Shown here in pieces: positions 10,896-20,830 of a stretch of 64,000 nucleotides of DNA. Each line of letters opens with the position of its first letter. Within the stretch, counting starts at the first letter, position 1. Made by a program: the position numbers and the translations under genes. The notes below the pieces were generated by a model. It was not told the origin of the DNA, searched no databases, and saw only the letters and a program-made list of their open reading frames with translations. The stretch comes from Diphasiastrum complanatum. Its lineage: Eukaryota > Streptophyta > Lycopodiopsida > Lycopodiales > Lycopodiaceae. The stretch is from positions 4,389,991-4,453,990 of the forward strand of contig CM055108.1 in NCBI GenBank assembly GCA_029204225.1, read 5' to 3'.

Positions 10896-12113
10896 TGTAG
10901 CGCAGGCATCCCAAAGGGAGCCGGGAACCACGACTTAGCTTCCCAGCCTTCAACTCTTGCCATCCGAACCCACTTGACATACAAGCAGCCAACTCGCCAA
11001 CAACGATCAGACTTAACCAACTTGAAGTTCCGAGGACCAACATTGAGATCCAACCTGGCGCCATGCCAGATCGGGGGTCCCGATGTGGGTGACTTCCCTC
11101 CAAGCAAGCCGCCCGACATACATCAAACTTAACCAGCTCGAAGCTTCGTTACAAACGAGTAACATCCATTCCAAGCAAGCGGTCTGACTTACATTAGACT
11201 TAACCAACTGAAAGCTTCGTCACGAGCACTGGAAGCCAACCTGGCGCCTCGCCAGACTGGATAGCCATAAACAGGTAACATCCACCCAAGCAAGCCATCC
11301 AACTCAGCCGACAGGTTACAGCCCGTTCCCCAAGAGCTTAACCCATTCACGTTCATGCAAGGCACACTCAGAACCACAAGCCGCGACAAATATGAAAACA
11401 ACCAGTTCCTGGACCAAATGGTCCCGACAGCATACCGCTGGCGCCGTGGACCGAATGGTCCCGACGGCATACCGCTGGCGTCCCGGGATACGACCCTCAG
11501 CTATGTGCCAAGTTAAAAATTTTGAAAGCGGCCTTACAACTGGCGCTTTTACCGAACACTGAAACCCAGAAGGTAATCAGAGTCAGTTTGAGAAAAATCC
11601 CACTTTATTGATAAATCTGAGAAGGTTACATTTCAAGTGTGTGACCGACCCTAGTCTCCGGGGCGCTAGCATGCCAAGGCGAGAGCCATGACAACATTCC
11701 AGCAAGGGAGGCTGAGACTTGGTTGGAGCTCGCCCTGAGTCGCAACCCGCACTCCCCTATAGTATTGGTGTGATTCGACACTCCCCCTCATACCAAGCAC
11801 TCTACCCAAGCTGGTAAAGCACGTTTTTCTCTCTCTAGGATTTTCTCTTTCTAGAAAGTCATTTTCTCTCTCTAGATTTTATTGATCCCCAGGCTTCCTT
11901 TAATCATGCCTAGATCGTGTGAGGTGATTGCACATCGATCTGAGCTCTCTGGACTTCGCTAGAACCGATCAAAGATTTTCAGCCATAGGAACTTGGCGCC
12001 GGCTGGATTCTGGTCACAATGGCGCCGGGAGCAGCAGGGGCGTTGCTGGCGCCGGGGACATAGTTGGCGCCGATGGCGCCGGAAGTAAAGCTTGTAAAGG
12101 TAGCTTTACAACA
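10896..12113 (-). repeat. 5' LTR of LARD element 2
   Basis: 1218 bp, plus-strand ends TGTAGCGCAGGC and TTTACAACA. It is followed by CGCTG, matching 7079-7083. Confidence 0.92.
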
Positions 12114-12480
12114 CGCTGGCAGCACGCGCGCGTCTGACTGTGTTGCGCGAGGGTTCCGGTTCAAGCAACGCGCGCGCGCCTGGCCGAGTTGCGCTAGTGG
12201 TCCGGCGCCGGTAGCGCGCGAGCGCGAGGTTCCAACGCTTGCAGCGCGAGCGCTTGGCTGCGTTGCGCCAGGGGTCCAACGCCGGAAGCGCGCGCGCGAC
12301 TGGCTATCCTGCGCCAGGGGTCCGGCGCCGGCAGCGAGCGCGCGAGCGCGAGGGGTCCAGCGTTGGCAGCGCGCGCCCGTGCAGCGCCAGGGGTGCAGGT
12401 CCCAGCGCGCCAGGGGCACCGGCGCCCGCACCCGGGGTGCCCCGGTGCCTCGTCGGCAACGCCTGGACGGACTTGGCACC
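12114..12480. repeat. GC-rich spacer subrepeat array, right part
   Basis: Continuation of the array interrupted at 7083: units with GCGCGCGCC, GGGTCC and GGCGCCGGCAGCGCG-like motifs. The units become less regular towards 12480. Confidence 0.72.
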
Positions 12481-14144
12481 AGGTCGTGCAAGTTGTCCAG
12501 GGTGGCTTTGGCGTCTGGCTTGCACGCACGGGCTGCGCTCCTTAGGGGCACCGCCGCCCGGCCCCGGAGCGCTTCCGAGCCCATGGCGACGAGCACAAGC
12601 TGCGCTACTCCCGGCACGGGGCCGAGCCTGGCCCAGTTGCTCGCTGCTGCAGCGCTGGCAGCACTCGGACAATGGCCACCGACCCCAGCGGTGCCGCGGG
12701 GAGGAGCACCAGGGGCAGTTGGACATGGCGCCCTTGCGCGTCCCAAACGAGGGCGGTGTCGTCCGCCATCTGGATACTGCCCGCGCGCAGTTCTCAGTAG
12801 GCCGGAGCAGCCTGGCAGGTGCCGGGGCTTCCGTTGAACCAGCGCCCGCACCCGGACTGGCACCGGAGCATCGTTGGCAGCAACCTGAACTCCCGGCGCA
12901 TTAGCGTGGGCCCTGGCGCTGGAGCCCAAAGAGCGGCCATCGACCCACGCTGTGCATTTCGGCGCCAGCGCTAGGCCGCGTTCACCTTGGCTGATAGCGC
13001 CCGGCACTGGCGGGACGTGGGCCCTTGCGATGCAATCTCCGCAAGGCACCGGGATCAGGCTCGTTGCCACGAAAGCGTGATAGGGGGCCGTCGGCATCGC
13101 CCCGCGCGCGCGACCACGCGGACAACCTACAGGGCGCCATCCCCTCTGCGGCCCCGACGGGATGTTTTGCAGCTCTCCGGGGGACATCAACTCGAGAGTT
13201 GCGAGCGGTTGCGTGCGAAATATAAAAAGAGAGAGAGAGACCCGTTAGAGCGCCTGTCGGCCATCACCACCAGTGGAATGTGTCGGTGTGACGGTCATCT
13301 GGCAGAGAGCGTGACGGCACGAGGGCCATCGCAACTCTGCAGTAATCGCGCTCAAGCCAACAAGCCACATCTCGTCCTCCGGGTTGTGGAGATTGTCTAT
13401 GCACAAAGGCACAGATTAGATGCACAACCTATAGAACAGATCCTGTTCAAGTATAGTCGTGGGAGACAATGTCGAACTTTGGGTATATGGATGGCCGAGG
13501 GACATTCTAGAAGCATGTTATGGGACTAAATAATTATGCATTTCCTGGCTCTTGTATCACGCCATGCCTAACCCGGTTTACCAAACCCATGGTGGTCATG
13601 AATGAACACTTCAAATTTGAGTGGACTCAAACTTTTGCATGTATGTTTGAAAGGACTACACTTGATTTTCTTTTATACATGTGTTGTCCATTGTGATGGA
13701 CAACACTAATACAAAAAATTGGGTTATAGATCTATCCCGTGAAGGGCAGAGTGCCTTAACCTCAGTGAAATGAAAGCCCGTAGGCTTTTCCCGTCCTTAT
13801 CGAGGGAGATGCTAACCTTCTCTCCATCCATCGAACACGATAGGATTGTAGTCAGCAGGTATATATCTAAGGCTAGGAGATGCCTGTGTTAAAACTTATG
13901 GGACTGATATATACTACGCACTTGTTGCCCCTTCCCCCGTCTTTCTTTAAATCTCTCTCATTGGTGGGAGAGCTAGAGGGGGGACTTGGAACGTTCACAA
14001 AGCGAAGGATTCAGCCAAAAGGACGGTGATCATCGCCCACCTGCTCACAAATTCAACAGAGTGACATCCAAACGAGCGTCAACAGCATTTCATGCTGCTC
14101 AGCATCTCTCTGTACAAATAGACTATTTCCCAACTCTTTCTACG
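12481..14144. other. Spacer between subrepeat array and 5S gene, no protein gene
   Basis: GC-rich up to about 13200, then a GA run (about 13228-13240), then more AT-rich sequence. No protein homology is recognised, and the longer open frames in the GC-rich part are chance frames. A perfect hairpin lies at 13681-13706 (separate entry). I read the region as rDNA intergenic spacer, possibly with old insertions. Confidence 0.45.
13681..13706. other. Perfect inverted repeat, 11-bp stem, 4-nt loop
   Basis: GTGTTGTCCAT and ATGGACAACAC are exact reverse complements separated by TGTG. No T-run follows, so it is not an obvious terminator. It lies about 440 bp upstream of the 5S gene. Function is unknown. 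Confidence 0.7.
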
Positions 14145-14263
14145 TGGTGCGGTCATACCAGCACTACTACATCGGATCCCATCAGAACTCCGAAGTTAAG
14201 CATGCTTGGGCCTGAATAGTACTGGGATGGGTGACCTCCCGGGAAGTCCACGTGCCGCACCCT
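14145..14263 (+). rRNA. 5S ribosomal RNA gene
   Basis: 119 nt that line up with plant 5S rRNA without visible gaps. The internal Pol III promoter is recognisable: A-box AGTTAAGCATGCTTGGGC (about 14194-14211), intermediate element, and C-box GGATGGGTGACC (about 14225-14236). The 5' GGTGCGG and 3' CCGCACC ends are exact complements, so helix I can form. A TTTTCTTTT Pol III terminator follows at 14271. The 5' end may be one base earlier, since a C precedes that base as is usual for plant 5S. The loop-A/helix-II region (around 14167-14174) departs from the usual plant sequence, so the copy may be a diverged or decaying variant. Its neighbour is the 3' end of a 26S gene on the opposite strand, which suggests a linked 5S-35S unit with inverted 5S. 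Confidence 0.9.
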
Positions 14264-14270
14264 CTACCAC

Positions 14271-14279
14271 TTTTCTTTT
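14271..14279 (+). terminator. Pol III terminator of the 5S gene
   Basis: TTTTCTTTT lies about 8 nt after the mature 3' end. T-runs on the sense strand at this distance are the usual Pol III stop. Confidence 0.75.
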
Positions 14280-14974
14280 CTAGCGTCCCCATGACATGTC
14301 ACACCTTTCCCGCCCATGACCTCCTCTTTTTCAAGGCAATGATTTGGGCGAAGTTGTCGATCATCGCCATGCGCGCCGGCTTCCGATGTTTTCCCGAATG
14401 CCTTCTTCGGGCGGTGTTCGCGAGTTGCCTTTCCCCATATGACTTGGCCGCTCGGGACTTCCAAAATCCGTTCTGGTGCCAGTCCCTTAACGTCCGGCGC
14501 CACGCGAATTGGGCCCTCCCCCGGGTCCATCCCGGCGCCTCACTCCGTTCGGGGACATGATGTTTCCCGAGCAAGGTGTCTCGGTGCCAAACCCGAACTC
14601 GTCCGGCGCCGTGCGCGCATCCAAGCACTCCTTGGGAGCACGGCGTCTCGGCGCCAGTCCCGAACGCGTCCGGCGCCCCTGGGAGCGCGACGTCCCGGCG
14701 CCAATCCCGAGTTCGTCCGGCGCCGCCTGCACCCCCGCCTGAGCCGCTCGGAGCTCCCGCCTCTGCCACGGCCCTGGCACCTCGCCCAGTTGCTTGGGCC
14801 GGGTACCGGCTCCCGCCCGCGGCGACGACCTGGGCACTTGGATATTTTCGCATGCCTCAGGCCTTTCCCTGCACCCCTTGTCGAATCCCCTCACGGTCCC
14901 CCCGCAGGTGCCAAGTCCCCGGCCTGGCCCCACGAGCCCTCCCCTATGGACTTGACAATGGGACAAATGCCTGG
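14280..14974. other. Intergenic spacer between 5S and 26S 3' ends
   Basis: About 700 bp of GC-rich sequence with repeated GGCGCC and (G)TCCGGCGCC motifs at about 14480-14730. Overlapping open frames on both strands are compositional. In a linked rDNA unit this would be the spacer between the convergent 26S and 5S genes. Confidence 0.55.
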
Positions 14975-15400
14975 GACATGAGGCTGAATCTCAATGGATT
15001 GTCTACTCTGCCACTTACAATACCCCGTCCCATATTTAAGTCGTCTGCAAAGGATTCGTCTCCCCGATCGCTTGGAATTGAACTGCAAAGCACCCGCGCG
15101 CAACTTCTTCCATCGGCACGAGTGAGCTCTCGACACGTGATCTTGGAGATGCACAAGGCATCCCTAATATTAGTCGGGTAACAACCGAGGAGGTAGAAAG
15201 CGCCACGTCTAGCATGGATTCTGACTTAGAGGCGTTCAGTCATAATCCTACACATGGTAGCTTCGCGCCACTGGCTTTTCAACCAAGCGCAATGACCAAT
15301 TATGTGAATCAACGGTTCCTCTCGTACTAAGTTGAATTACTATTGCGGCACCTGGCAACAGTAGGGTAAAACTAACTTGTCTCATGACGGTCTAAACCTG
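14975..15400 (-). rRNA. 26S ribosomal RNA, 3'-terminal fragment (degraded)
   Basis: The plus strand is antisense to the end of plant 26S rRNA. Recognisable blocks are GGTTCCTCTCGTACT (complement of the sarcin-ricin loop, about 15314-15328), TTCGCGCCACTGGCTTTTCA (about 15262-15281), GTAGGGTAAAACTAAC (about 15361-15376) and the 3'-terminal CTCTGCCACTTACAATACCC (about 15007-15026). Identity stops near 15400, so only about the last 425 bp is present. Many positions show C-to-T or G-to-A changes relative to the conserved sequence and the variable domain near 15050-15200 is rearranged, so this is most likely an rRNA pseudogene. No 18S or 5.8S sequence is seen. Confidence 0.85.
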
Positions 15401-15879
15401 CACTGATCCAGAAAGGACTGGATTGATGACAGCTGGATTCTTGCGTGTGCTTTCCAGTTGACAAGAGAGCTGGATTCAAAAGCCATTTTGTTGAATAAAT
15501 GATGAAAGCTTCGCAGATCGCAACAGGTTGTAATAGAATGCTTGATCGCAAAGATAGTGATCGTAAGTAGCAAAAGAAAGCATAAAAAAAATATGCAAGA
15601 AGAAAGTGAGGAGGAAAATAGAAAATGACTATGATATGCAGTGGCAGTGTGGAAAGGATGATGACGTCTCATGATGACATGACATCTGTCATTTTCATTA
15701 TTAAGGGCGTGCATGGCTCAGAGTTTCAAAATACGATTTGACAGATTAGTCTTAATGGTGGTAGGACCGTTTATAAAATGGAGATAATGAAAAGAAAATA
15801 AATCCATTTTTATATTTAAAGTGTAACACGTCAGAATAAGTTTAAAACGTGTCCATCATCTTAAATAGATGGATACAAA
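15401..15879. other. Junction between rDNA relic and AT-rich DNA, no gene
   Basis: The rDNA similarity ends at about 15400 and unrelated AT-rich sequence begins. A 110-codon minus-strand open frame (15382-15714) straddles this junction and shows no family resemblance. Nothing else is supported. Confidence 0.5.
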
Positions 15880-16345
15880 AAGTCTGTAGAAAGATCTCTG
15901 AAAGATTTTCGATAAGATGCTAGAAAGATTCTTGAAAACATACTAGTAAAGACTCTAGAAAGATTCTCGAAAAATTCTTGAAAAGATTTCAAAATACTCT
16001 TGACAAATTTTCTAAAAGAATATCAAAAAGATTCTAGAAAAGATTATAGAAAAAAAACTCGTGAAACATTCTCAAAATGTTTTTAGTAAAGGTGGTAGAA
16101 AATTTCTTGAAATATGGGAGAATGATACTACAGTAAAAATTTCTCAAAAAACGGGAGAAAGATACTAAAAAATTACTCAAAACGCTGAGAAGGCAGCTAG
16201 AAAAAGTTCTCGAAAAATTGGAGAAAGATGCTAGAAAATTTTGCGAAAACTGGGATGAAGATACTAGAAAAAATTCTCGAAAAGATGAAAAAAATTTCTA
16301 GAAAAATACTAGAAAGTGGTAGAAAAAATCACGATCAATTCTAGA
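15880..16345. repeat. Degenerate minisatellite, AGATTCTCGAAAA-type units
   Basis: Repeated variants of (C)TAGAAAGATTCTCGAAAA, about 15-25 bp each, fill this stretch with heavy divergence. It is adjacent to the truncated 26S end and to the gypsy remnant. No coding potential. Confidence 0.65.
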
Positions 16346-16509
16346 AAAGACAGGAGATAGTCATGAAAAATTCCATAAAGAACCTAGAAAAGAATACAAA
16401 GAAAAAAAATTCTGGTCAAAGATCATATTTGTTGAGTCTGGACCCATTAACATAGAATGGGAATGGAATGATTCCTCCATGTTTTCACCTTTGAAATCTC
16501 TGTAAAATA

Positions 16510-16800
16510 GCATCAAACATGTAATAAATGAAAGTGATGAATTCTTGCTTGCATGTCTTCTCCATATTTCACTTCTTGTGAAGAGTATGTGTTGAAATCC
16601 ACCATGAATGAGCCTCCATTGCCTTCTTGCCATAAAGAACCATCAAGTGACTAGAGTTGAACAGAACCATTCTTGAACACCTCTATGACTTTATAAGGTC
16701 CAAGCCATCTCATATGAAGTTTTCCAGGGAACTTTTGATGTCGACTATCATAGATCAAGCTCGACTTAATTTTTATCGACCTCTATTCCTCTGTTTGATA
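16510..16800 (-). pseudogene. Ty3/gypsy pol remnant, integrase C-terminal (GPY) region
   Basis: On the minus strand one frame reads KFPGKLHMRWLGPYKVIEVF, the integrase C-terminal GPY/F motif, followed by NGSVQL, a stop, and then SLDG. The frame then runs on through a Gly-rich stretch to about 16515. Protease sequence of the same orientation lies just upstream (16930-17415), so RT, RNase H and the integrase core have been deleted between them. It contains at least two in-frame stops and is not functional. Confidence 0.65.
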
Positions 16801-16929
16801 CCGAGAAGTATTTTGTGTCCAAGTAAAATTCTTTCTTTCATACTGAAAAAGACATTTCTTTGGATGAAGGGATAAAGGAGTTTCACCTTCATATTTGTCA
16901 CGACTCCAGGTGATTATTTGTTCTGCTGG

Positions 16930-17415
16930 CTTACCTCAATTATTGGTCTCACCAGTTTGAAATCTCAACTCTCTGGATTTCCAATGAACACTTGCATTTG
17001 ATTGAGAAAGCCAGGCCGTCCAATTAGCACAGAATAAGATGGCAAATCAAGTGGTTTGATAACTATAAAATTCATTGTGAAAGACTTGGCTTGAATGTAA
17101 ACAATGACATCTTTTAATTCTCCAACAGGCTTTCATCGCGTTGAATCTGCTAACTTGATATTTCGTTGTGTTGCTTAAATGTCAGTCAGCCCCAAAGCAT
17201 GAGCTGTCTTTTGTTATTATGTTCACGCTTGAACCAGAGTCTATCGGCACTTTTTCAATAAAACATCCCACAATGCTAACATCAATTTCAGGTGCAGCGA
17301 GATCTCCTAAATCAATAGACAATACACCAACATCTGGCAAAGAAACTTTTTTCTTCTTTTTAGGGACAGAAAGACCATTTAATTGCTTACAGTAATAAGT
17401 GTTGTCTGCCAACAA
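16930..17415 (-). pseudogene. Ty3/gypsy aspartic protease remnant
   Basis: The minus-strand frame contains VPIDSGSSVNII, the retropepsin active site (D-S/T-G form, here DSG), after a beta-strand segment VSIVGCFIEK. About 100 residues on, after a frame break, SYSVLIGRPGFLNQ gives the typical ILGRPWL-like motif of plant gypsy proteases. It shares orientation with the integrase tail at 16510-16800 and is the left-over of one internally deleted element. Confidence 0.7.
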
Positions 17416-17424
17416 GAGAGTAAT

Positions 17425-17750
17425 TCATGTAATGCATTAGAGATTGCTAATAGACTCAGGATCACTCACACTCAACAGTGCGGAGAACAAAGATAAGAGA
17501 AAATAAATCTCAACACTCTATTCCTTCTTCAATCTCTCACAAATACATAATCTCTTTTTCTCTCAATGATCGAGACTGAAGCGTGTGATCAATATATGTT
17601 CTACGGAGTGAACAAACACACCTCTAAAACTACAGGTGCGTCGCTCCCGTGAAAAGGTCTAGTTAACAATTAGGTTGAGTATATATTCAATTATACAGTA
17701 AGAGGTATATTTAACTAAGAGTTAAAGTTACTCTAGTTTAACATGTCGAT
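17425..17750 (-). repeat. Possible 5' LTR of the gypsy remnant
   Basis: On the minus strand this lies just upstream of the protease. It begins TGTTAAACTAGAG, has a TATATA-containing stretch, and ends near CTAATGCA. No partner LTR or target duplication was found, so boundaries are guesses. Confidence 0.3.
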
Positions 17751-18380
17751 TCATATTTAGTCATCTCGCGTAGATGACCTAGTAAAGGCTATCCAAGACA
17801 GCATTTCCCTTCTAGAGGTCTTGTCTTTAAATACAAGGCAAGTTTTTAGGAGATATATTCTTGAAAAATGACTTAGGCCTCTTCATGGGTTATATTTATC
17901 CAGCTCATATCTTCATTTTTTAGTATATCATGCCATATTTAGGTTGATTTTCAATATTTAACAATTTCGTGGCATCACAAGGGTAATAATGGATCATCCA
18001 CGACAGATCATACGATCGATCGTCCAAGGCAAGCCAAGGGTGGTCACTACGATTTAGGGACAGATGTTGTGATATGGACAGATGCATTAGCAACGGTTGA
18101 TTGCCAAGTATGTCAATATGATACGGATCCTGAACCCAGCACATCTTCACCCAAGTACTACACCATGGACACACCAATTACATTTGGAGTGAATATGATC
18201 AACGTAACATGGCTGTCAGCGGAATCTATTGAGAACCCAGTGGACGATGATTTAGTCCCTTGGCAACATGCTTTGACTTACAACAAGGAAATTGAACTAA
18301 CAGATGAGCAGTTCCTACAACACATGGACCCAGATCACTATGGAATCAAGAGAGCACTAGCTCAACCGCCGCAAAAATCT
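17751..18380. other. AT-rich DNA with an unidentified open frame
   Basis: A 106-codon plus-strand frame (18069-18389) encodes an acidic, Pro-containing peptide with no recognised motif. It runs up to the copia RNase H remnant and could be decayed pol sequence, but I cannot place it. Confidence 0.3.
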
Positions 18381-18638
18381 ATTATATGAATCAAAAGGAT
18401 GGTAATGGATTTTCACTTGCTAGATTTTTCAGAGATTCCAATCATCTTTTGTGATAACCTTTCAGCCCAAATATTGGCAAGCAATCCTATTTTTCATACA
18501 AGGAGCAAGCATATCGAAGTGACTTATCATTTTGTGAGAGAACAAGTCATTGCAAAGGAGGTGGAGCTTCAACATGTTTCTTCAAGGGAGTGTATGGATC
18601 ATATAAACACAAAAGCATTGGGAAAAGACTTTTTATGA
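18381..18638 (+). pseudogene. Ty1/copia RNase H C-terminal remnant
   Basis: The frame contains IIFCDNLSAQILASNPIFH followed by TRSKHIEVTYHFVREQV. This is the copia RNase H signature (CDN-SA, then R-KHI-Y-F-RE) and it ends in an INTKALGKDF motif. Only the last ~80 residues of pol remain in frame. A polypurine tract and an LTR follow directly, so this is the 3' end of an element whose 5' part is lost or unrecognisable. Confidence 0.85.
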
Positions 18639-18687
18639 AGCATAGAACCTCACTTGGAGTTCTATCTAAATCTATGCTAAAATTAGT

Positions 18688-18698
18688 TGAAGAGGGAG
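18688..18698 (+). promoter_or_regulatory. Polypurine tract of the copia remnant
   Basis: GAAGAGGGAG immediately precedes a TG-start LTR and lies about 50 bp after the pol stop, the normal copia arrangement. Confidence 0.7.
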
Positions 18699-19064
18699 TG
18701 TGAAAAATTGTCAACTAATTTGTTGGTTTATTGGGACTTTTGGAGGCCAACTTGAAATCTCAACTTAGAGATAGTTTTATATTTGTCAATAAGGGCCTAA
18801 ATAGTGTTTCTACTAATTTTGGCAAGTAGGTAAGTGAACGAGGTCGAGTTTGAACCCATTGTAATTGGCTAAATTTGATACATTGCATCTAGACTAGAAT
18901 TTCTAGGTTATTGGTGACTTGCCAAAAAATTACCATTTAGGGCAAGTTTAGGGCAATTGACCAAATGACATTTTGGCAGCTATAAATAGCAGTACCTGCG
19001 TGGAGAACATATCATTTTATTTTTATTTTATATGAAAAATTCGTCTCTTGAGTTTCTATGTCCA
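18699..19064 (+). repeat. 3' LTR of the copia remnant
   Basis: Starts TGTGAAAAATTG after the polypurine tract, contains a TATAAATA box at about 18981, and probably ends near 19064 (TGTCCA). The 3' edge is uncertain because no second LTR or target duplication is available. Confidence 0.55.
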
Positions 19065-20540
19065 TCTCATGTGTTTATCTCTTGATATCTTGATTTTCTA
19101 TGTGCAGAATGTTGATTTTACGGTTGATATAGGTTCCACACGTGTGAAGGATAGCCTGCTACTGCTGTTGTTTGGACAGGGACAATACCATACTGTATTT
19201 TCATGTTTATGATCAGATCTTAGTAATTTATGCAATTCTAGCATGCGAATCTTGATGAATTCTATCTTGTAACTAAATCTAGATGTGCGCACCAAATTGG
19301 CCCAAGATCTAAGATCCATTTGGCTTTTCTATTCTAGTGGTAAGCTATTGTGATGATTTGCTAAAAGTTGAGATGTCACTCTTAGGTGAGGTTGAGAAAA
19401 ATGAGTTTATTATTATTATTATTCTGATTATTTTAGAATACAATCTTTGTTTTTTAAATTTTCTTTTAACAATTTGAATGCACTAAGCAAGCAAGGAAAA
19501 GCTTCTCATTATGTGTAGATCACTTGATTTTTTTCATGACATTCTTTAAAGTGTACCAGAGAACAAGTTTTTTTCTTTATAAAGCCTAAAAGTAGGATGT
19601 AATCTCTAGTGGGGGTAACTCTCTCCCTGTCTACCAGGTGTATATGACGCTCATCAAACAACCCCTCACTCTAGGAAAATGAGGTCCTCATTACTACCAC
19701 AAGTGAGAAAATGATTGAAAAGAGAGTTTTAGGCTTCATCATAGCTATAAATGTATTCGAGTTAAGGTGAGTTCATGAAGCTCATAGCATGGCCAAATGC
19801 ATGATGCAAATCCGACATTGGCATTCAAATGCCCATCCACATTTGGATGCATGGTGGTTTTGACCACATGCATTTTGCACATCAATGAATCACACCTACA
19901 AAGAAACTAAAACCTTATAGGAGAGAAAACATAGAAAGGCCATTACCCCATGTCACATTCAAAAGTAAGGGCCCCATGTGGCAAATGACTTGTCACAAAA
20001 AAATGTTGATTTGGGTCCATTGAAGATGCTTGACACTTCCCCTCAACATCTCCACTATTATAGGGCCTTTATTTTTTAGGAGACGTTCATGTTTGAATTT
20101 CATAGGCAAGAGAACATAGTGTCGGTTGCTTTCAAATGAGGAGAGAAAATGATTGCTTTCAAATGAGGAGAGAAAATGAAGGTTTGAAATTGTGATGAAA
20201 AAAATTGAACAAATGGGGGAGGTAAGTGTAATGTGTGACTCAACATCACTATTATTAACACTTGTGTGTGAAATTGCCCTTAGTAATAGGCTATGTTTAG
20301 GGACCAACACACAAGTGATTTGCACATGGAGAAACCAATCCTCATGAAAACCTGGGCATGAGGAGCTCTCCGAATTCTATGAAGGTCAAGCACAAATCTA
20401 TGCATATGGGCAAGCCTTCACACTCTAGAGCGAGAGCTTTAGGCTCTAGCATAGCTAGCTTTGGTCGTTGAGGTATCAAATAATTTGTAGCAGCTATGGC
20501 TGAGCTGAGTTGTGAACTGACGAAGAAGCTCAAGTGAGAG
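19065..20540. other. AT-rich intergenic DNA, no gene recognised
   Basis: No homologous coding sequence is recognised on either strand. Short open frames (under 115 codons) are compositional. ATT triplets occur near 19410. Confidence 0.5.
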
Positions 20541-20830
20541 CTGAAAGGTGTAGTTGGGCTGAGGTTAGAGATAAGGTAAGATGATCGTTGAGGTGAAAGG
20601 TTTAGTTGGGCTGAGGTGAGGTGATCGTTGAGCTGAAGAGGTATAGTTGGGTTGAGGTGAGATGAGGTGAGATGATCGTTGAGCTGAAGAGGTATAGTTG
20701 GGCTGAGGTAAGATGATAGTGTGCGTTGTGGGCATTGCGAATTTGTGAGGAGAGGAAGTTAATTTCGCGGAGTGTGCCATAATTGGGCTGAGGTAAGATG
20801 AGGTAGGGTGATATTGTGCGCTGTTGGCAT
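20541..20830. repeat. Minisatellite, ~41-52 bp units
   Basis: Units contain TAGTTGGGCTGAGGTGAGATGATCGTTGAG-like sequence, with TAGTTGG at 20551, 20603, 20644 and 20695 and weaker copies up to about 20800. It lies 600 bp upstream of the calmodulin-like gene. No coding meaning is seen. Confidence 0.75.

Larger units (their letters stand above)
7084..12113 (-). mobile_element. LARD-like non-autonomous LTR retrotransposon 2 (complete, minus strand)
   Basis: Sister of the element at 295-5485, inverted. Reading on the minus strand: 5' LTR 12113-10896, primer-binding site 10893-10882, interior to 8305, polypurine tract 8317-8305, 3' LTR 8304-7084. CGCTG duplications flank it (7079-7083, 12114-12118). 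It is inserted inside the GC-rich subrepeat array. The interior is again non-coding; compared with element 1 it lacks most of the ~115-bp tandem units but carries a ~250-bp direct duplication at about 9640-10140. Confidence 0.92.

Noticed and set aside
11979-13190. 403-codon minus-strand open frame
   Set aside because: It runs through the end of a LARD LTR, its target duplication and the GC-rich subrepeat array. Composition is Ala/Arg/Pro-rich without domains, and equally long frames overlap on the other strand. It is a by-product of GC-rich repeats.
5491-14144. 18S or 5.8S rRNA genes
   Set aside because: I searched by eye for the conserved 18S start and end and the 5.8S core on both strands and found none; only 5S and the 26S end are present.
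14299-15181. 159-201-codon frames around the 5S-26S spacer
   Set aside because: They cover spacer and antisense 26S rRNA, not protein-coding DNA.
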